From Epilithonimonas hungarica (GTDB taxonomy: Bacteria > Bacteroidota > Bacteroidia > Flavobacteriales > Weeksellaceae): a DNA stretch of 64,000 nucleotides. The notes beneath the pieces are model-generated. The model saw only the letters and a program-made list of their open reading frames with translations, did no database searches and was not told the origin of the DNA. The DNA lies in contig NZ_FNBH01000001.1 in NCBI RefSeq assembly GCF_900102265.1, forward strand, positions 868,001-932,000, read 5' to 3'. Made by a program: the position numbers and the translations under genes. Below, piece by piece: positions 15,677-23,802 of the stretch; position 1 is the stretch's first letter; every line of letters begins with the position of its first letter.

Positions 15677-17020
15677 TTAAAAAAGCAATTCTACAAAATC
15701 CTCAATTTTACTGATCTCCTCGATTTTGATCCCGAATTTTCTTTTAGGAAGTTTGTTCAAGTTTGAAATAATGATCTTCTCATAGCCCAACTTTTCCGCT
15801 TCGGTTATTCTTTGTTCTGCCTGTGCCACAGGACGGATCTCTCCACTTAAACCGATTTCGCCGGCAAAACAGTAATGTTCCGAAATCGCAATATCTTCGT
15901 TGCTTGAAAGGATAGACGCAACAACAGCCAGATCTAAAGCTGGATCATCCGTTTTAATTCCGCCGGTAATGTTAAGGAAAACATCTTTTGCTCCCAATTG
16001 AAATCCAGCTCTTTTTTCCAAAACAGCCAAAAGCATATTCAGCCTTTTGGAATCAAAACCTGTGGAGCTTCTTTGTGGGGTTCCATAAACTGCAGTCGAA
16101 ACCAAAGCCTGGATTTCCAACAGCATAGGTCTGTTTCCTTCCAAAGTCACGGCAACAGCATTCCCGGAAAGTTCTTCAGATTTTTTGGTAATGAGGATTT
16201 CAGATGGATTTTTAATCTCTTTCAGACCCTGCGAGATCATTTCATAAATGCCAATTTCCGAAGTGGAACCGAAACGATTTTTATTTGCTCTCAGCAATCT
16301 GAACAGGTGATTTCTATCGCCGTCAAAATTAAGAACTACATCGACCATGTGTTCTAAAACTTTTGGGCCGGCGATCTGTCCATCTTTTGTAATATGTCCA
16401 ACCAGAAAAACGGGAATATTATTCTCTTTGGCAAATTTGATGATCTCATTCGAACATTCTCGGATCTGTGAAACTGTTCCTGGTGAACTTTCGATCAATT
16501 GTGATTGCAAAGTCTGAATAGAATCGATGATCATAAAATCGGGCAGAAGTTTTTTGGCTTCGTGCAAGATTTTCTCAACATTCGTTTCGGTAAAAAGAAA
16601 GCAGTTTGGGTTTTTGACCTCGGCTAAACGGTCGGCTCTCATCTTGATTTGCGACGCACTTTCCTCTCCCGAAACATACAGGATTTTTTTCTTCATCTTC
16701 AAAGCTAGCTGAAGAAGTAGGGTTGATTTTCCGATCCCAGGTTCTCCTCCGATCAGAGTCACGGATCCCAATACGATTCCTCCGCCCAAAACCCGGTCCA
16801 ATTCTTCTGAGGGCGTTTTGATTCTCGGTTCTTCACTGGTTTCAACTTCGATGATGTTGATGATATGTGATTTGGATTTTGTAGCAACCGATTTGGTCGA
16901 TTTTTCTACGATTTCTTCCACCAGCGTGTTCCATTCGCCACATGTTTTGCATTGCCCGTGCCATTGTGAATATTGTGCCCCACAGTTCTGACAGAAATAT
17001 TGAGTTTTGAGTTTTGCCAT
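15677..17020 (-). CDS. radA: DNA repair protein RadA/Sms
   Basis: RadA is a RecA-like ATPase that drives branch migration of recombination intermediates. The 447 residues contain a four-Cys zinc finger (C10, C13, C24, C27 in YFCQNCGAQYSQWHGQCKTC) and Walker A at residues 91-100 (GGEPGIGKST). Walker B is DFMIIDSIQT, the RadA-specific KNRFG motif is at 247-251, and a C-terminal Lon-like domain follows (FLNITGGIKTDDPALDLAVV, CFAGEIGLSGEIRPV). It is divergent from slyD and precedes acpH. Confidence 0.97.
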   Translation of the reverse strand: MAKLKTQYFCQNCGAQYSQWHGQCKTCGEWNTLVEEIVEKSTKSVATKSKSHIINIIEVETSEEPRIKTPSEELDRVLGGGIVLGSVTLIGGEPGIGKSTLLLQLALKMKKKILYVSGEESASQIKMRADRLAEVKNPNCFLFTETNVEKILHEAKKLLPDFMIIDSIQTLQSQLIESSPGTVSQIRECSNEIIKFAKENNIPVFLVGHITKDGQIAGPKVLEHMVDVVLNFDGDRNHLFRLLRANKNRFGSTSEIGIYEMISQGLKEIKNPSEILITKKSEELSGNAVAVTLEGNRPMLLEIQALVSTAVYGTPQRSSTGFDSKRLNMLLAVLEKRAGFQLGAKDVFLNITGGIKTDDPALDLAVVASILSSNEDIAISEHYCFAGEIGLSGEIRPVAQAEQRITEAEKLGYEKIIISNLNKLPKRKFGIKIEEISKIEDFVELLF

Positions 17021-17103
17021 TCTGCTAAGTTCAAGAAAATTTTGGAAAATAAAAAATCGGAATCGGGTTAAAAATGTAGATTAATGTTTTATTTTGAAAA
17101 CAT

Positions 17104-17111
17104 TAAATTTG
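17104..17111 (+). promoter_or_regulatory. -7 element (TAAATTTG) before the SlyD-type gene
   Basis: Exact TAnnTTTG, 47 bases before the start codon, in the divergent radA-slyD gap. A TTTG lies only 7 bases upstream, too close for a -33 box. Confidence 0.5.
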
Positions 17112-17158
17112 CCAATTATACAAGCTGATATTATCAGAAAATTTTAAATTAAATAAAA

Positions 17159-17659
17159 ATGGCATTAGAAAAAAACAATGTAGTAACTCTAAAATATGTT
17201 CTACACACTAATGATGAGAATGGCGAAAAAGTTTTTGTAGAAGAAACTTCTTCAGAAAATCCAATGACTTTTCTTTATGGTGTTGGAATGATGATTCCAA
17301 AATTTGAGGAGGAAATCCAAAATCTGGCTGAAGGAGATAAGGCTTCTTTCGAAATTACACCAAGTGAAGGCTACGGTGAAAGAAATCCAGAAGCAGTTAC
17401 ACAATTGCCGGTAGATATGTTCCAAGGGCAAGAATTGCCTCCGGTTGGAGCGATTTTACCACTTTCTGACAATCAAGGAAATAATTTTCAAGCTGTGGTT
17501 TTGGAAGTAGCTCCGGAAGCGGTTGTTGTAGACCTTAATCATCCAATGGCAGGAAGAAGCTTGTTCTTCGATGTTGAGATCTTGAACACTCGTCCGGCAA
17601 CAGAGGAAGAGTTGGCACACGGCCACGCTCATGGGGTTGATGGGCATTCAGGACACTAA
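17159..17659 (+). CDS. slyD: FKBP-type peptidyl-prolyl isomerase, SlyD type
   Basis: A cytoplasmic isomerase and chaperone. The 166 residues begin with a split FKBP domain (NNVVTLKYVLHTNDENGEKV, FLYGVGMMIPKFEEEI). The insert-in-flap chaperone domain follows (ITPSEGYGERNPEAVTQLPV through VLEVAPEAVVVDLNHPMAGR), then the closing strand LFFDVEILNTRPATEEEL. LNHPMAGRSLFFDVE is the SlyD hallmark. The tail is short and His-rich (HGHAHGVDGHSGH), a reduced form of the metal-binding tail of E. coli SlyD, and has no Cys. Confidence 0.93.
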   Translation: MALEKNNVVTLKYVLHTNDENGEKVFVEETSSENPMTFLYGVGMMIPKFEEEIQNLAEGDKASFEITPSEGYGERNPEAVTQLPVDMFQGQELPPVGAILPLSDNQGNNFQAVVLEVAPEAVVVDLNHPMAGRSLFFDVEILNTRPATEEELAHGHAHGVDGHSGH

Positions 17660-17682
17660 TATCTTAGACAGAAATAAAAACG

Positions 17683-17711
17683 AAAAGCTCCCAAATCTGG
17701 GAGCTTTTTTA
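17683..17711. terminator. Bidirectional terminator between slyD and the M4 peptidase gene
   Basis: Perfect 10-bp stem AAAAGCTCCC / GGGAGCTTTT with loop AAATCT, A run on the left and T run on the right, in the convergent gap. Confidence 0.9.
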
Positions 17712-17728
17712 GAAATAAATGTTGTTTA

Positions 17729-20497
17729 TTATTTTTTGATGAATTTCTGAGATGATTTCTCACCTTTTTTATTCACTAATTCGATAACGTAATTTCCTGT
17801 AGAAAGTTTGTTCACATCTATTTTATTGTCAACAGATTTTCCATTAGCAACGGATTGTCCTGCCGTGTTGAAAATTCTGTAAGTAGAATCTCCACTTTCG
17901 TTTGATTTGATATTAAGAACATCTTTTACCGGATTAGGATAGATAGAAATACTGTTTTTGTTGTCAACATCGGAAACAGCTAAAAGATCCTGAATATCTA
18001 AGGAATAGTCTTCTACCTGACCATAGTTGATCGTGGCACAAGAAGTTGGCGTTTGAGAGTAAGCTGCTTGAACCCTTATTCTTACCCTTCCTGTTGTTGC
18101 GGTTGCAGGTATTGTGAATGTTCCGGAAACTGTAGCGGCACTTGTAGCTGTAGTTTGTGACCAGGCAGTTTCTCCGGTATCTGTAAATACGCCATTATTG
18201 TTATAATCTATGTACAATCTATATCTTAAAGGATATACAGTGCCAGACCATTGAGGAGTGATGGTGATTGTATATGTTCCGCCTTTTGTCACCTCAGTTG
18301 ACAAATAAGAGAAATCTTCGTAACCTGTACTTCCGGTACTTGCATTGTCAATCGTATTAAGTTTCACGTTTTGTATCTTCATAAAGCTTGTGTTAGAGGC
18401 TTGAGAAGTACAATAGGTATTACCTGTGGCCAATGTTGTAACCGGAACAGTATTACTAAAGCCGGACTTGTTACCTGCTTCATCTTTTGCTTCAACCTTG
18501 AAGTCATACGTTGTAGATGCAGACAATCCTGTTACATAGTAAGATGTTTTATAAGTTGTGCCCAACAATACATTATCTTTATAAACATTATATCCGTCTA
18601 ATGCAAAATCATCTGTAGAACCTGTCCATGTCAAATATGTAGAAACATTGGTTGTAGAAGTTGCCGCTAGATTAAGTGGAGTGGTTGGAGCTGTTGTATC
18701 TGGTCCGTTAGGATTGTACTTTGAACCCAGACCAACTGCATAAAAAGCATCTTGAGTAGCAATTGCTTCTGCGGAATCTGCACCATACAAATCAACGGCT
18801 GCCTGGATTCCAAAGTTTCTGGCGTTGGTGTAATTTGAGTTTGAAGAAAGATAGGCTGTCTCCAGACGATAAACGATCTTTGCTGCTTTTTCAAATCCAA
18901 TTCCTGTTACGTTATAAGATTTTCCAATATCATTGGCTCCTGTTTTTCCTTGTACAAGAACATAATACCAATGATTCAAAACACCGCTGTTTGTGTGAAC
19001 ACCGCAATAATCATTGAGATCTCGGTCAGGTGTGGTACAACCTTCTGCAGCAGTAGCTGGTTGCCAGTTGATACCTCTGTATGTGTCCGGTTGTCCTGCA
19101 GATTTCGGGTCACTCAGAGACCTTAAATAATAAGGAGCATATAATGTGATGTCCTCTCCAATTGTGAAAGCTTGTTTATTGGGCAGATAAGTTTCTTCAA
19201 CAACAGATCCCCAGATATCAGAAAGCCCCTCATTCATGGCTCCGGATTCTCTTTGGTAAGCTAAAGCTGCTGTAGATGCACAAACGCCATGTCCCAATTC
19301 GTGAGCTGTAACATCAAATGCCGTCAATACATTGAAATTGCTGGTTCTGTCTCCATCGCCATAAAGCATATATGAACCAGACCAATAGGCATTGTTCACA
19401 TTATTTCCATAATGAACATAGCTTCTCAATATCGAACCATTGTCGTCATAGCTGTCTCGGTTATGAAAATTTTTAAAGTAATCATATGTTTTCGATACCC
19501 CAAAATGAGCATCCAAAGCAGCATTGTCCCAAGTAGAATTATCGAACTCTGTCGCGGTCCAATCGTTATCAGCATCCGTGAAATCAGTATTACTTATTGT
19601 GGTGCTCTTTTTCAGGTTGTACGTCCTTACGCCATTTCCCCTTGTGGTATCGTACAAAATGTAATTTGTTTCAGCTGTGTTTAAAGAGGTTTCAATGGAC
19701 TGGGTTCCACTGTATCTTGTTGCAGCATTACCCGTTGCAAGTTTAGAGATTGTATTTTTTAATTCAGAGTCTTTTACTTCAGAAGTGATTTTTTCTGTAT
19801 CAAGCTCATCTTTTAGTATATTATTATGATCTTGTCCATTGGCGTGTTTGATGATTGCGTCAGATAATAATACTTGTCCATTGATAGCATCCACATAGAT
19901 ATAAGCTCTGCTCATTGGCTGAGATGCAAAAACATCAAATTTGTAAGCCAGGACCAATTTGTAACTTTCATCTGCTTGCTGTATTGGAAGAAGAACTAAT
20001 TCTCCTGCAGGTTTTTTGTAACTGTCAACATTGCTTTCAGCATCATCCCACATATACTTTTGTGCACCAACACTTTGGATGGCATTGCTCAAAGCAACTT
20101 GTGAAGAGACCTTTGGAGATGTACTCACATTATTTGTCGGGAAGATCTCACCATTCATGCTGGTAAGTTCACCATTTTTATAATGCAGATTGTAAGTTCC
20201 AAATTCAACTTTTACGTTGTTGTAGTACAATTGATACTTTTCATCCAAAAAATTGCCAGCTGCATTTTTACCCGATTTAGTAAGTTTAAATTCTGCTCCG
20301 GCAGGTAGTTTTAAAATTTCTCTAAACAGATCGACTTTTGCAGTGGATCTTAAATTTGCACCGCTCTTAAAAGTTACTAAACTAATATTCCCGTTCTTCT
20401 CGGTAATTTTCTTGTCAACGTATTCCTGTGCATTGGCGGATAGGGTAAATCCAACAACGCTGCACAAAATACCAATTCGTAAAAGTTCTTTCTTCAT
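17729..20497 (-). CDS. Secreted thermolysin-like metalloprotease (M4) with FN3, GEVED and type IX sorting domain
   Basis: A 922-residue zinc protease exported by Sec and then by type IX secretion. Order: signal peptide ending ANAQ; FTP/PepSY-type propeptide (residues about 30-230); and M4 catalytic domain with HELGH at 399-403 and the third ligand E423 in GAMNEGLSD, at the thermolysin spacing. Then a fibronectin type III domain (PTTPLNLAATSTTNVSTYL to about 690), a GEVED domain (RYRLYIDYNNNGVFTDTGE ... INYGQVEDYSLDI), and a type A sorting domain (ISIYPNPVKDVLNIKSNESG to the end KKFIKK). The zymogen should be activated by propeptide removal. It stands alone between two terminators. Its C-terminal signal would be handled by PorU/PorV, encoded in this window. 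Confidence 0.95.
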   Translation of the reverse strand: MKKELLRIGILCSVVGFTLSANAQEYVDKKITEKNGNISLVTFKSGANLRSTAKVDLFREILKLPAGAEFKLTKSGKNAAGNFLDEKYQLYYNNVKVEFGTYNLHYKNGELTSMNGEIFPTNNVSTSPKVSSQVALSNAIQSVGAQKYMWDDAESNVDSYKKPAGELVLLPIQQADESYKLVLAYKFDVFASQPMSRAYIYVDAINGQVLLSDAIIKHANGQDHNNILKDELDTEKITSEVKDSELKNTISKLATGNAATRYSGTQSIETSLNTAETNYILYDTTRGNGVRTYNLKKSTTISNTDFTDADNDWTATEFDNSTWDNAALDAHFGVSKTYDYFKNFHNRDSYDDNGSILRSYVHYGNNVNNAYWSGSYMLYGDGDRTSNFNVLTAFDVTAHELGHGVCASTAALAYQRESGAMNEGLSDIWGSVVEETYLPNKQAFTIGEDITLYAPYYLRSLSDPKSAGQPDTYRGINWQPATAAEGCTTPDRDLNDYCGVHTNSGVLNHWYYVLVQGKTGANDIGKSYNVTGIGFEKAAKIVYRLETAYLSSNSNYTNARNFGIQAAVDLYGADSAEAIATQDAFYAVGLGSKYNPNGPDTTAPTTPLNLAATSTTNVSTYLTWTGSTDDFALDGYNVYKDNVLLGTTYKTSYYVTGLSASTTYDFKVEAKDEAGNKSGFSNTVPVTTLATGNTYCTSQASNTSFMKIQNVKLNTIDNASTGSTGYEDFSYLSTEVTKGGTYTITITPQWSGTVYPLRYRLYIDYNNNGVFTDTGETAWSQTTATSAATVSGTFTIPATATTGRVRIRVQAAYSQTPTSCATINYGQVEDYSLDIQDLLAVSDVDNKNSISIYPNPVKDVLNIKSNESGDSTYRIFNTAGQSVANGKSVDNKIDVNKLSTGNYVIELVNKKGEKSSQKFIKK

Positions 20498-20595
20498 ATA
20501 TTAGGTATTAAATTCAAGGCGAATTTAGTAAATTTTTAACAATAATTATCCTAGAGCTAGTGTAATTTAGAAAAATATTAATGATAATTGGCTAA

Positions 20596-20626
20596 AATAA
20601 AAAATCCAGTAAAAGTTACTGGATTT
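20596..20626 (-). terminator. Terminator of pepD
   Basis: Perfect 11-bp stem AAATCCAGTAA / TTACTGGATTT with a 3-base loop; on the minus strand it is followed by six T. It lies 15 bases after the pepD stop. Confidence 0.9.
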
Positions 20627-20640
20627 GGTTGATTCAATTA

Positions 20641-22083
20641 TTAATTCTTCTGAGGGATATTCTTTAGTATATCTTGTGTATACGTCCAAAATTTTTGAAC
20701 AGATGATATATTGGCTCTTTCATCCGGCGAATGTGCGCCTTTGATTGTTGGACCATAGCTTACCATTTCCATCTTTGGATAATTGGCTCCGATGATGCCA
20801 CATTCCAGACCAGCGTGACAAGCTACGACCAATGGCTTTTCTCCGAAATTTGATTCATAAAGTTCCGTCATTACTTTGATGATCTCTGCTTCTGGTTTTG
20901 GTTTCCAGCCTGGATATGAACCACCGAATTCCGTTTTTAAGCCATTGCTTTCAAATGCTGATCTTAATTGATTGGCAACTTCCCATTTTGTAGATTCTAC
21001 AGATGAACGTGTTAGGTTTAAAATCTTGATATCACCATTTTTCAGCTCAACTCTAGCAACGTTGTTGGAAGCCTCTACCAATCCTTCTACATCCGGGCTC
21101 ATTCTGAAAACACCGTTGTGTGCTGCATTAATTGCGAAGATTATTTTTTTCGAATTTTCAATAGAAACTACTTTTTCTGAATTGTCTGTTTTCTCGATAT
21201 TAATAACCAGATCTTTTTCTAATGAAGCGAATTCCTCCAAAATATCAGATTTCAACTCCTCAAATTTTGATACAAAATCTTCTGAGTTTTCGACAGAAAT
21301 AATCGCTTTTGCTTCTCTTGGAATTGCATTTCTCAAACTTCCGCCATCAATCGAAATTAACTGAATTTGATTTTCCAATCCTAAAAATAAGAATCTCCCC
21401 AATAGCTTATTTGAGTTTCCAAAACCTTTGTGAATATCCATTCCGGAATGTCCGCCTTGTAAACCTTTGATCTCGATCTTGAAAGTTTCACCTTTTATTT
21501 CCACCAGATCAAATTTTGCAGAAGCAGTTACATCCACACCACCAGCGCAACCGATATCGATTTCGTCATCTTCTTCGGTGTCAAGATTAAGAAGGATTTC
21601 ACCTTTCAATTGTCCTGATTTCAAAGCTAAAGCGCCTGTCATTCCTGTTTCTTCATCAATTGTGAAAAGGGCTTCTAATTCCGGATGTGCAATGTCATTA
21701 CTTTCTAAGATCGACATGATCGTAGCGACACCTAAACCATTATCGGCTCCTAAAGTGGTTCCTTTTGCCCTTACCCAATCACCATCCACATACATCTGGA
21801 TTCCTTGAGTTTCGAAATCAAAATCTACATCATTGTTTTTTTGACAAACCATATCAAGATGTGACTGCATCACGATTGGCGTCCGGTTTTCCATTCCCGG
21901 AGTCGCAGGTTTTGTGATGATGACATTTCCAACTTCATCTACAGTTGTTGGTAATCCAAGATTCTCCCCGAATTCCTTTATGAATTGTATGACTTTTTCT
22001 TCTTTTTTTGATGGTCTTGGAACCGAATTCAGTGCTGCGAAATTTTTCCAGATCACTTTTGGTTCCAGTTGTGAATATTCCAT
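20641..22083 (-). CDS. pepD: Aminoacyl-histidine dipeptidase PepD (M20 family)
   Basis: A cytoplasmic di-zinc dipeptidase acting on Xaa-His and related dipeptides. The 480 residues match the usual length. Metal ligands lie in IVMQSHLDMVCQKNND (His, Asp) and TTLGADNGLGVATIMS (bridging Asp). The catalytic Glu pair is in LFTIDEETGMTG, and later ligands are in LLNLDTEEDDEIDIGCAGG and YGPTIKGAHSPDERANI. The lid domain lies between, with the dimer-contact motif GLQGGHSGMDIHKG. It is a single-gene unit with its own terminator. Confidence 0.95.
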   Translation of the reverse strand: MEYSQLEPKVIWKNFAALNSVPRPSKKEEKVIQFIKEFGENLGLPTTVDEVGNVIITKPATPGMENRTPIVMQSHLDMVCQKNNDVDFDFETQGIQMYVDGDWVRAKGTTLGADNGLGVATIMSILESNDIAHPELEALFTIDEETGMTGALALKSGQLKGEILLNLDTEEDDEIDIGCAGGVDVTASAKFDLVEIKGETFKIEIKGLQGGHSGMDIHKGFGNSNKLLGRFLFLGLENQIQLISIDGGSLRNAIPREAKAIISVENSEDFVSKFEELKSDILEEFASLEKDLVINIEKTDNSEKVVSIENSKKIIFAINAAHNGVFRMSPDVEGLVEASNNVARVELKNGDIKILNLTRSSVESTKWEVANQLRSAFESNGLKTEFGGSYPGWKPKPEAEIIKVMTELYESNFGEKPLVVACHAGLECGIIGANYPKMEMVSYGPTIKGAHSPDERANISSVQKFWTYTQDILKNIPQKN

Positions 22084-22168
22084 TTTTTTGAAATTTTTTG
22101 AATTGGCAATTTACTAATTATGTAAAGGAAAATGAAATCTTTATGACATAAATAATGTTTCCAAAATC

Positions 22169-22197
22169 TTTGTTTCGTTTTTTGTTTTATAATTTTG
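22169..22197 (+). promoter_or_regulatory. Flavobacterial promoter (TTTG, 17 bases, TAATTTTG)
   Basis: A TTTG box at 22169-22172 and an exact TAnnTTTG at 22190-22197 stand 17 bases apart, about 25 bases before the FUSC-like start codon. This is one of the clearest promoters in the window. Confidence 0.7.
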
Positions 22198-22222
22198 AAG
22201 TCTCATTTCTAGCAAGATATTG

Positions 22223-22738
22223 ATGTCGAATTTTATACAACAGTTTTCCAAATTTTTAAGATTAAGAGTTTCTATTTCCGAATGGATTTATCTCGTGAAA
22301 TGCGTCATTGGAGCATCAATTTGTTATCTGTTTTATATTTTTCTTCCGCAATATCCTGTTTATTGGGCTTTGATTTCTGTTGTAATCGTTTTCTCGCCGG
22401 ATAATAGTAATAAGCTGGCTTATGACAGAATCAAATCCAATCTTCTCGGCGCTTCTATCGGAATGATTTTATTTCTGATTCCGATTCCTAATATTTTATT
22501 GATTTGTATCGGTGTCGCCTTGACGATCCTTGTAGGAATTGCTTTGAAGCTTGATAATACACTTCGTTCCGCTTTAGCAGCAATGGTCATTGTTTTGATT
22601 GAGGAAAATCAGGCGCACGACTGGCTGATTCCGATTGAGCGAGTGATTTGTGTATGCATCGGATGTTTTGTTGCACTGATTATCACATTTGTTTTTTCTA
22701 AGTTTAAGACTTATGGTCAAACTTATATGAAACATTGA
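22223..22738 (+). CDS. Half-size FUSC-like inner-membrane protein
   Basis: A 171-residue membrane protein resembling the membrane half of FUSC/aromatic acid exporter proteins. It has about five hydrophobic segments (YLVKCVIGASICYLFYIFLP, PVYWALISVVIVFSP, LLGASIGMILFLIP, ILLICIGVALTILVGIAL, ERVICVCIGCFVALIITFVF) and the family-like motif YDRIKSNLLGASIG. Full-length relatives carry two such halves and a cytoplasmic domain; this protein ends after one half. It may work as an oligomer. A full-length FUSC protein lies at 48954-51212. Start at ATG 22223, below a good promoter. Confidence 0.75.
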   Translation: MSNFIQQFSKFLRLRVSISEWIYLVKCVIGASICYLFYIFLPQYPVYWALISVVIVFSPDNSNKLAYDRIKSNLLGASIGMILFLIPIPNILLICIGVALTILVGIALKLDNTLRSALAAMVIVLIEENQAHDWLIPIERVICVCIGCFVALIITFVFSKFKTYGQTYMKH

Positions 22739-22750
22739 AGAAATATACAA

Positions 22751-22865
22751 AACCCTTAACCCCGATAGTAGCGACTACCCCACAGTAAAGTGGGAGAGTT
22801 GGGGGATTGTGAATTGGCGAACGCTGGAACGAGGAGTATGAGCGGATAGCGGGATTAAGCTCCTA
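22751..22865. repeat. Intergenic repeat element ending in GGGATTAAGCTCC
   Basis: A GC-richer block in an AT-rich gap. The ends form an imperfect inverted repeat (CTTAACCCCGATAG / GCGGGATTAAG). Inside is a small hairpin CCCAC-AGTAAA-GTGGG at about 22780-22795 and the word GGAACGAGGAGTATGAGCGG. A segment at 34640-34815 shares CTCGTTCC (the reverse of GGAACGAG), GAGCGGA and GGATTAAGCT. No coding frame fits. Confidence 0.6.
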
Positions 22866-22893
22866 ATAAAAAACTCCCCAAAACTGGAGAGTT
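22866..22893 (-). terminator. Terminator of the TonB receptor/DUF4249 unit
   Basis: AACTCCCCA / TGGAGAGTT (8 of 9 paired) with loop AAAC; six T follow on the minus strand. It lies 72 bases past the DUF4249 stop. Confidence 0.75.
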
Positions 22894-22964
22894 ATTCTTT
22901 AGATGTCAGTGATTATTTACCAATAGTCTTATGTTAGTGATAAAATTACTATAAATCTTATTTT

Positions 22965-23786
22965 TTATTGAATTGTGTAATCCTTCACATCCACTTCCGA
23001 CAACCTAAAATATCCATAAGCAAAATTGCCACTATTAGTTTGATTGATAATATTTCCACGAACATCCGTTGGTGTTGTTGAAAACGGATTTCCGGAATTT
23101 CCGGAAGCGTTGAGAAGTTTTCTGAAATATTCATAATACCTTTTGGATATCCCGTACAATTTTATGTTGACAACATCTCCGGATTTCAAATCTTCATGAG
23201 AAAAATAAACAGGTGTCAATCCACCTTGTGTATCGTCATCATCTTCAACTTCATATTGTGGAAAAGCCACTTGTGGAATTCTATTACTGTATAAATAATA
23301 ATTGAGTTCAGAACCGCCATCTTGGTAATAATAAGTGATTTCAACTTCATCACCCGTCATTCCGCCTTCATTATTCTGGTCGATGTTATCTTCAATTTTT
23401 ACAACGCTCATCATTTTTTCTGTTGCGGTGTAAGTTTCTCCATTTACAACGACTTTTAAAGTGTAAATTTCCCCAATCACAGGCTGGAAATTAGTACAAA
23501 CATATTCTCCCGTTCCAGGATTTTCTATGAAATTAAAAACCGTATTCGTTGAATTTGAAACGATAACATTCGCTCCCGAAACTTTCGGAAACTCTTGATT
23601 ATAATAAGCCGTAGTCATCGAAAGTCTGATTTTCTGTTCGCTTCCTATTGTGTTTTTCTGCCAATCAATAGAAGCGTCTATCATTAATTTTGGTTCTGCT
23701 GTGTCTAAATCAACGTCAATCACATCTTCACAGGAAATCATAATTAAACCTAATGCAATGATAAAATATTTTTTGAATGTATTCAT
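22965..23786 (-). CDS. DUF4249 outer-membrane lipoprotein
   Basis: A 273-residue lipoprotein with lipobox LIMISC (Cys19) followed by acidic residues EDVIDVDLD, as expected for surface-exposed Bacteroidota lipoproteins. An immunoglobulin-like segment (VSGANVIVSNSTNTVFNFIE, IGEIYTLKVVVNGETYTATE) is typical of DUF4249. The family is nearly always coupled to a TonB-dependent receptor, and may act like SusD as a substrate-capturing lid. It begins 16 bases after the receptor gene and is surely in the same operon. Substrate unknown. Confidence 0.88.
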   Translation of the reverse strand: MNTFKKYFIIALGLIMISCEDVIDVDLDTAEPKLMIDASIDWQKNTIGSEQKIRLSMTTAYYNQEFPKVSGANVIVSNSTNTVFNFIENPGTGEYVCTNFQPVIGEIYTLKVVVNGETYTATEKMMSVVKIEDNIDQNNEGGMTGDEVEITYYYQDGGSELNYYLYSNRIPQVAFPQYEVEDDDDTQGGLTPVYFSHEDLKSGDVVNIKLYGISKRYYEYFRKLLNASGNSGNPFSTTPTDVRGNIINQTNSGNFAYGYFRLSEVDVKDYTIQ

Positions 23787-23802
23787 TTTTATTTTTTTAG
23801 AA

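Noticed and set aside
17605-17659. Loss of function of the SlyD-type tail
   Set aside because: The His-rich tail is short and lacks Cys, but tails vary widely in this family and the catalytic and flap domains are complete.
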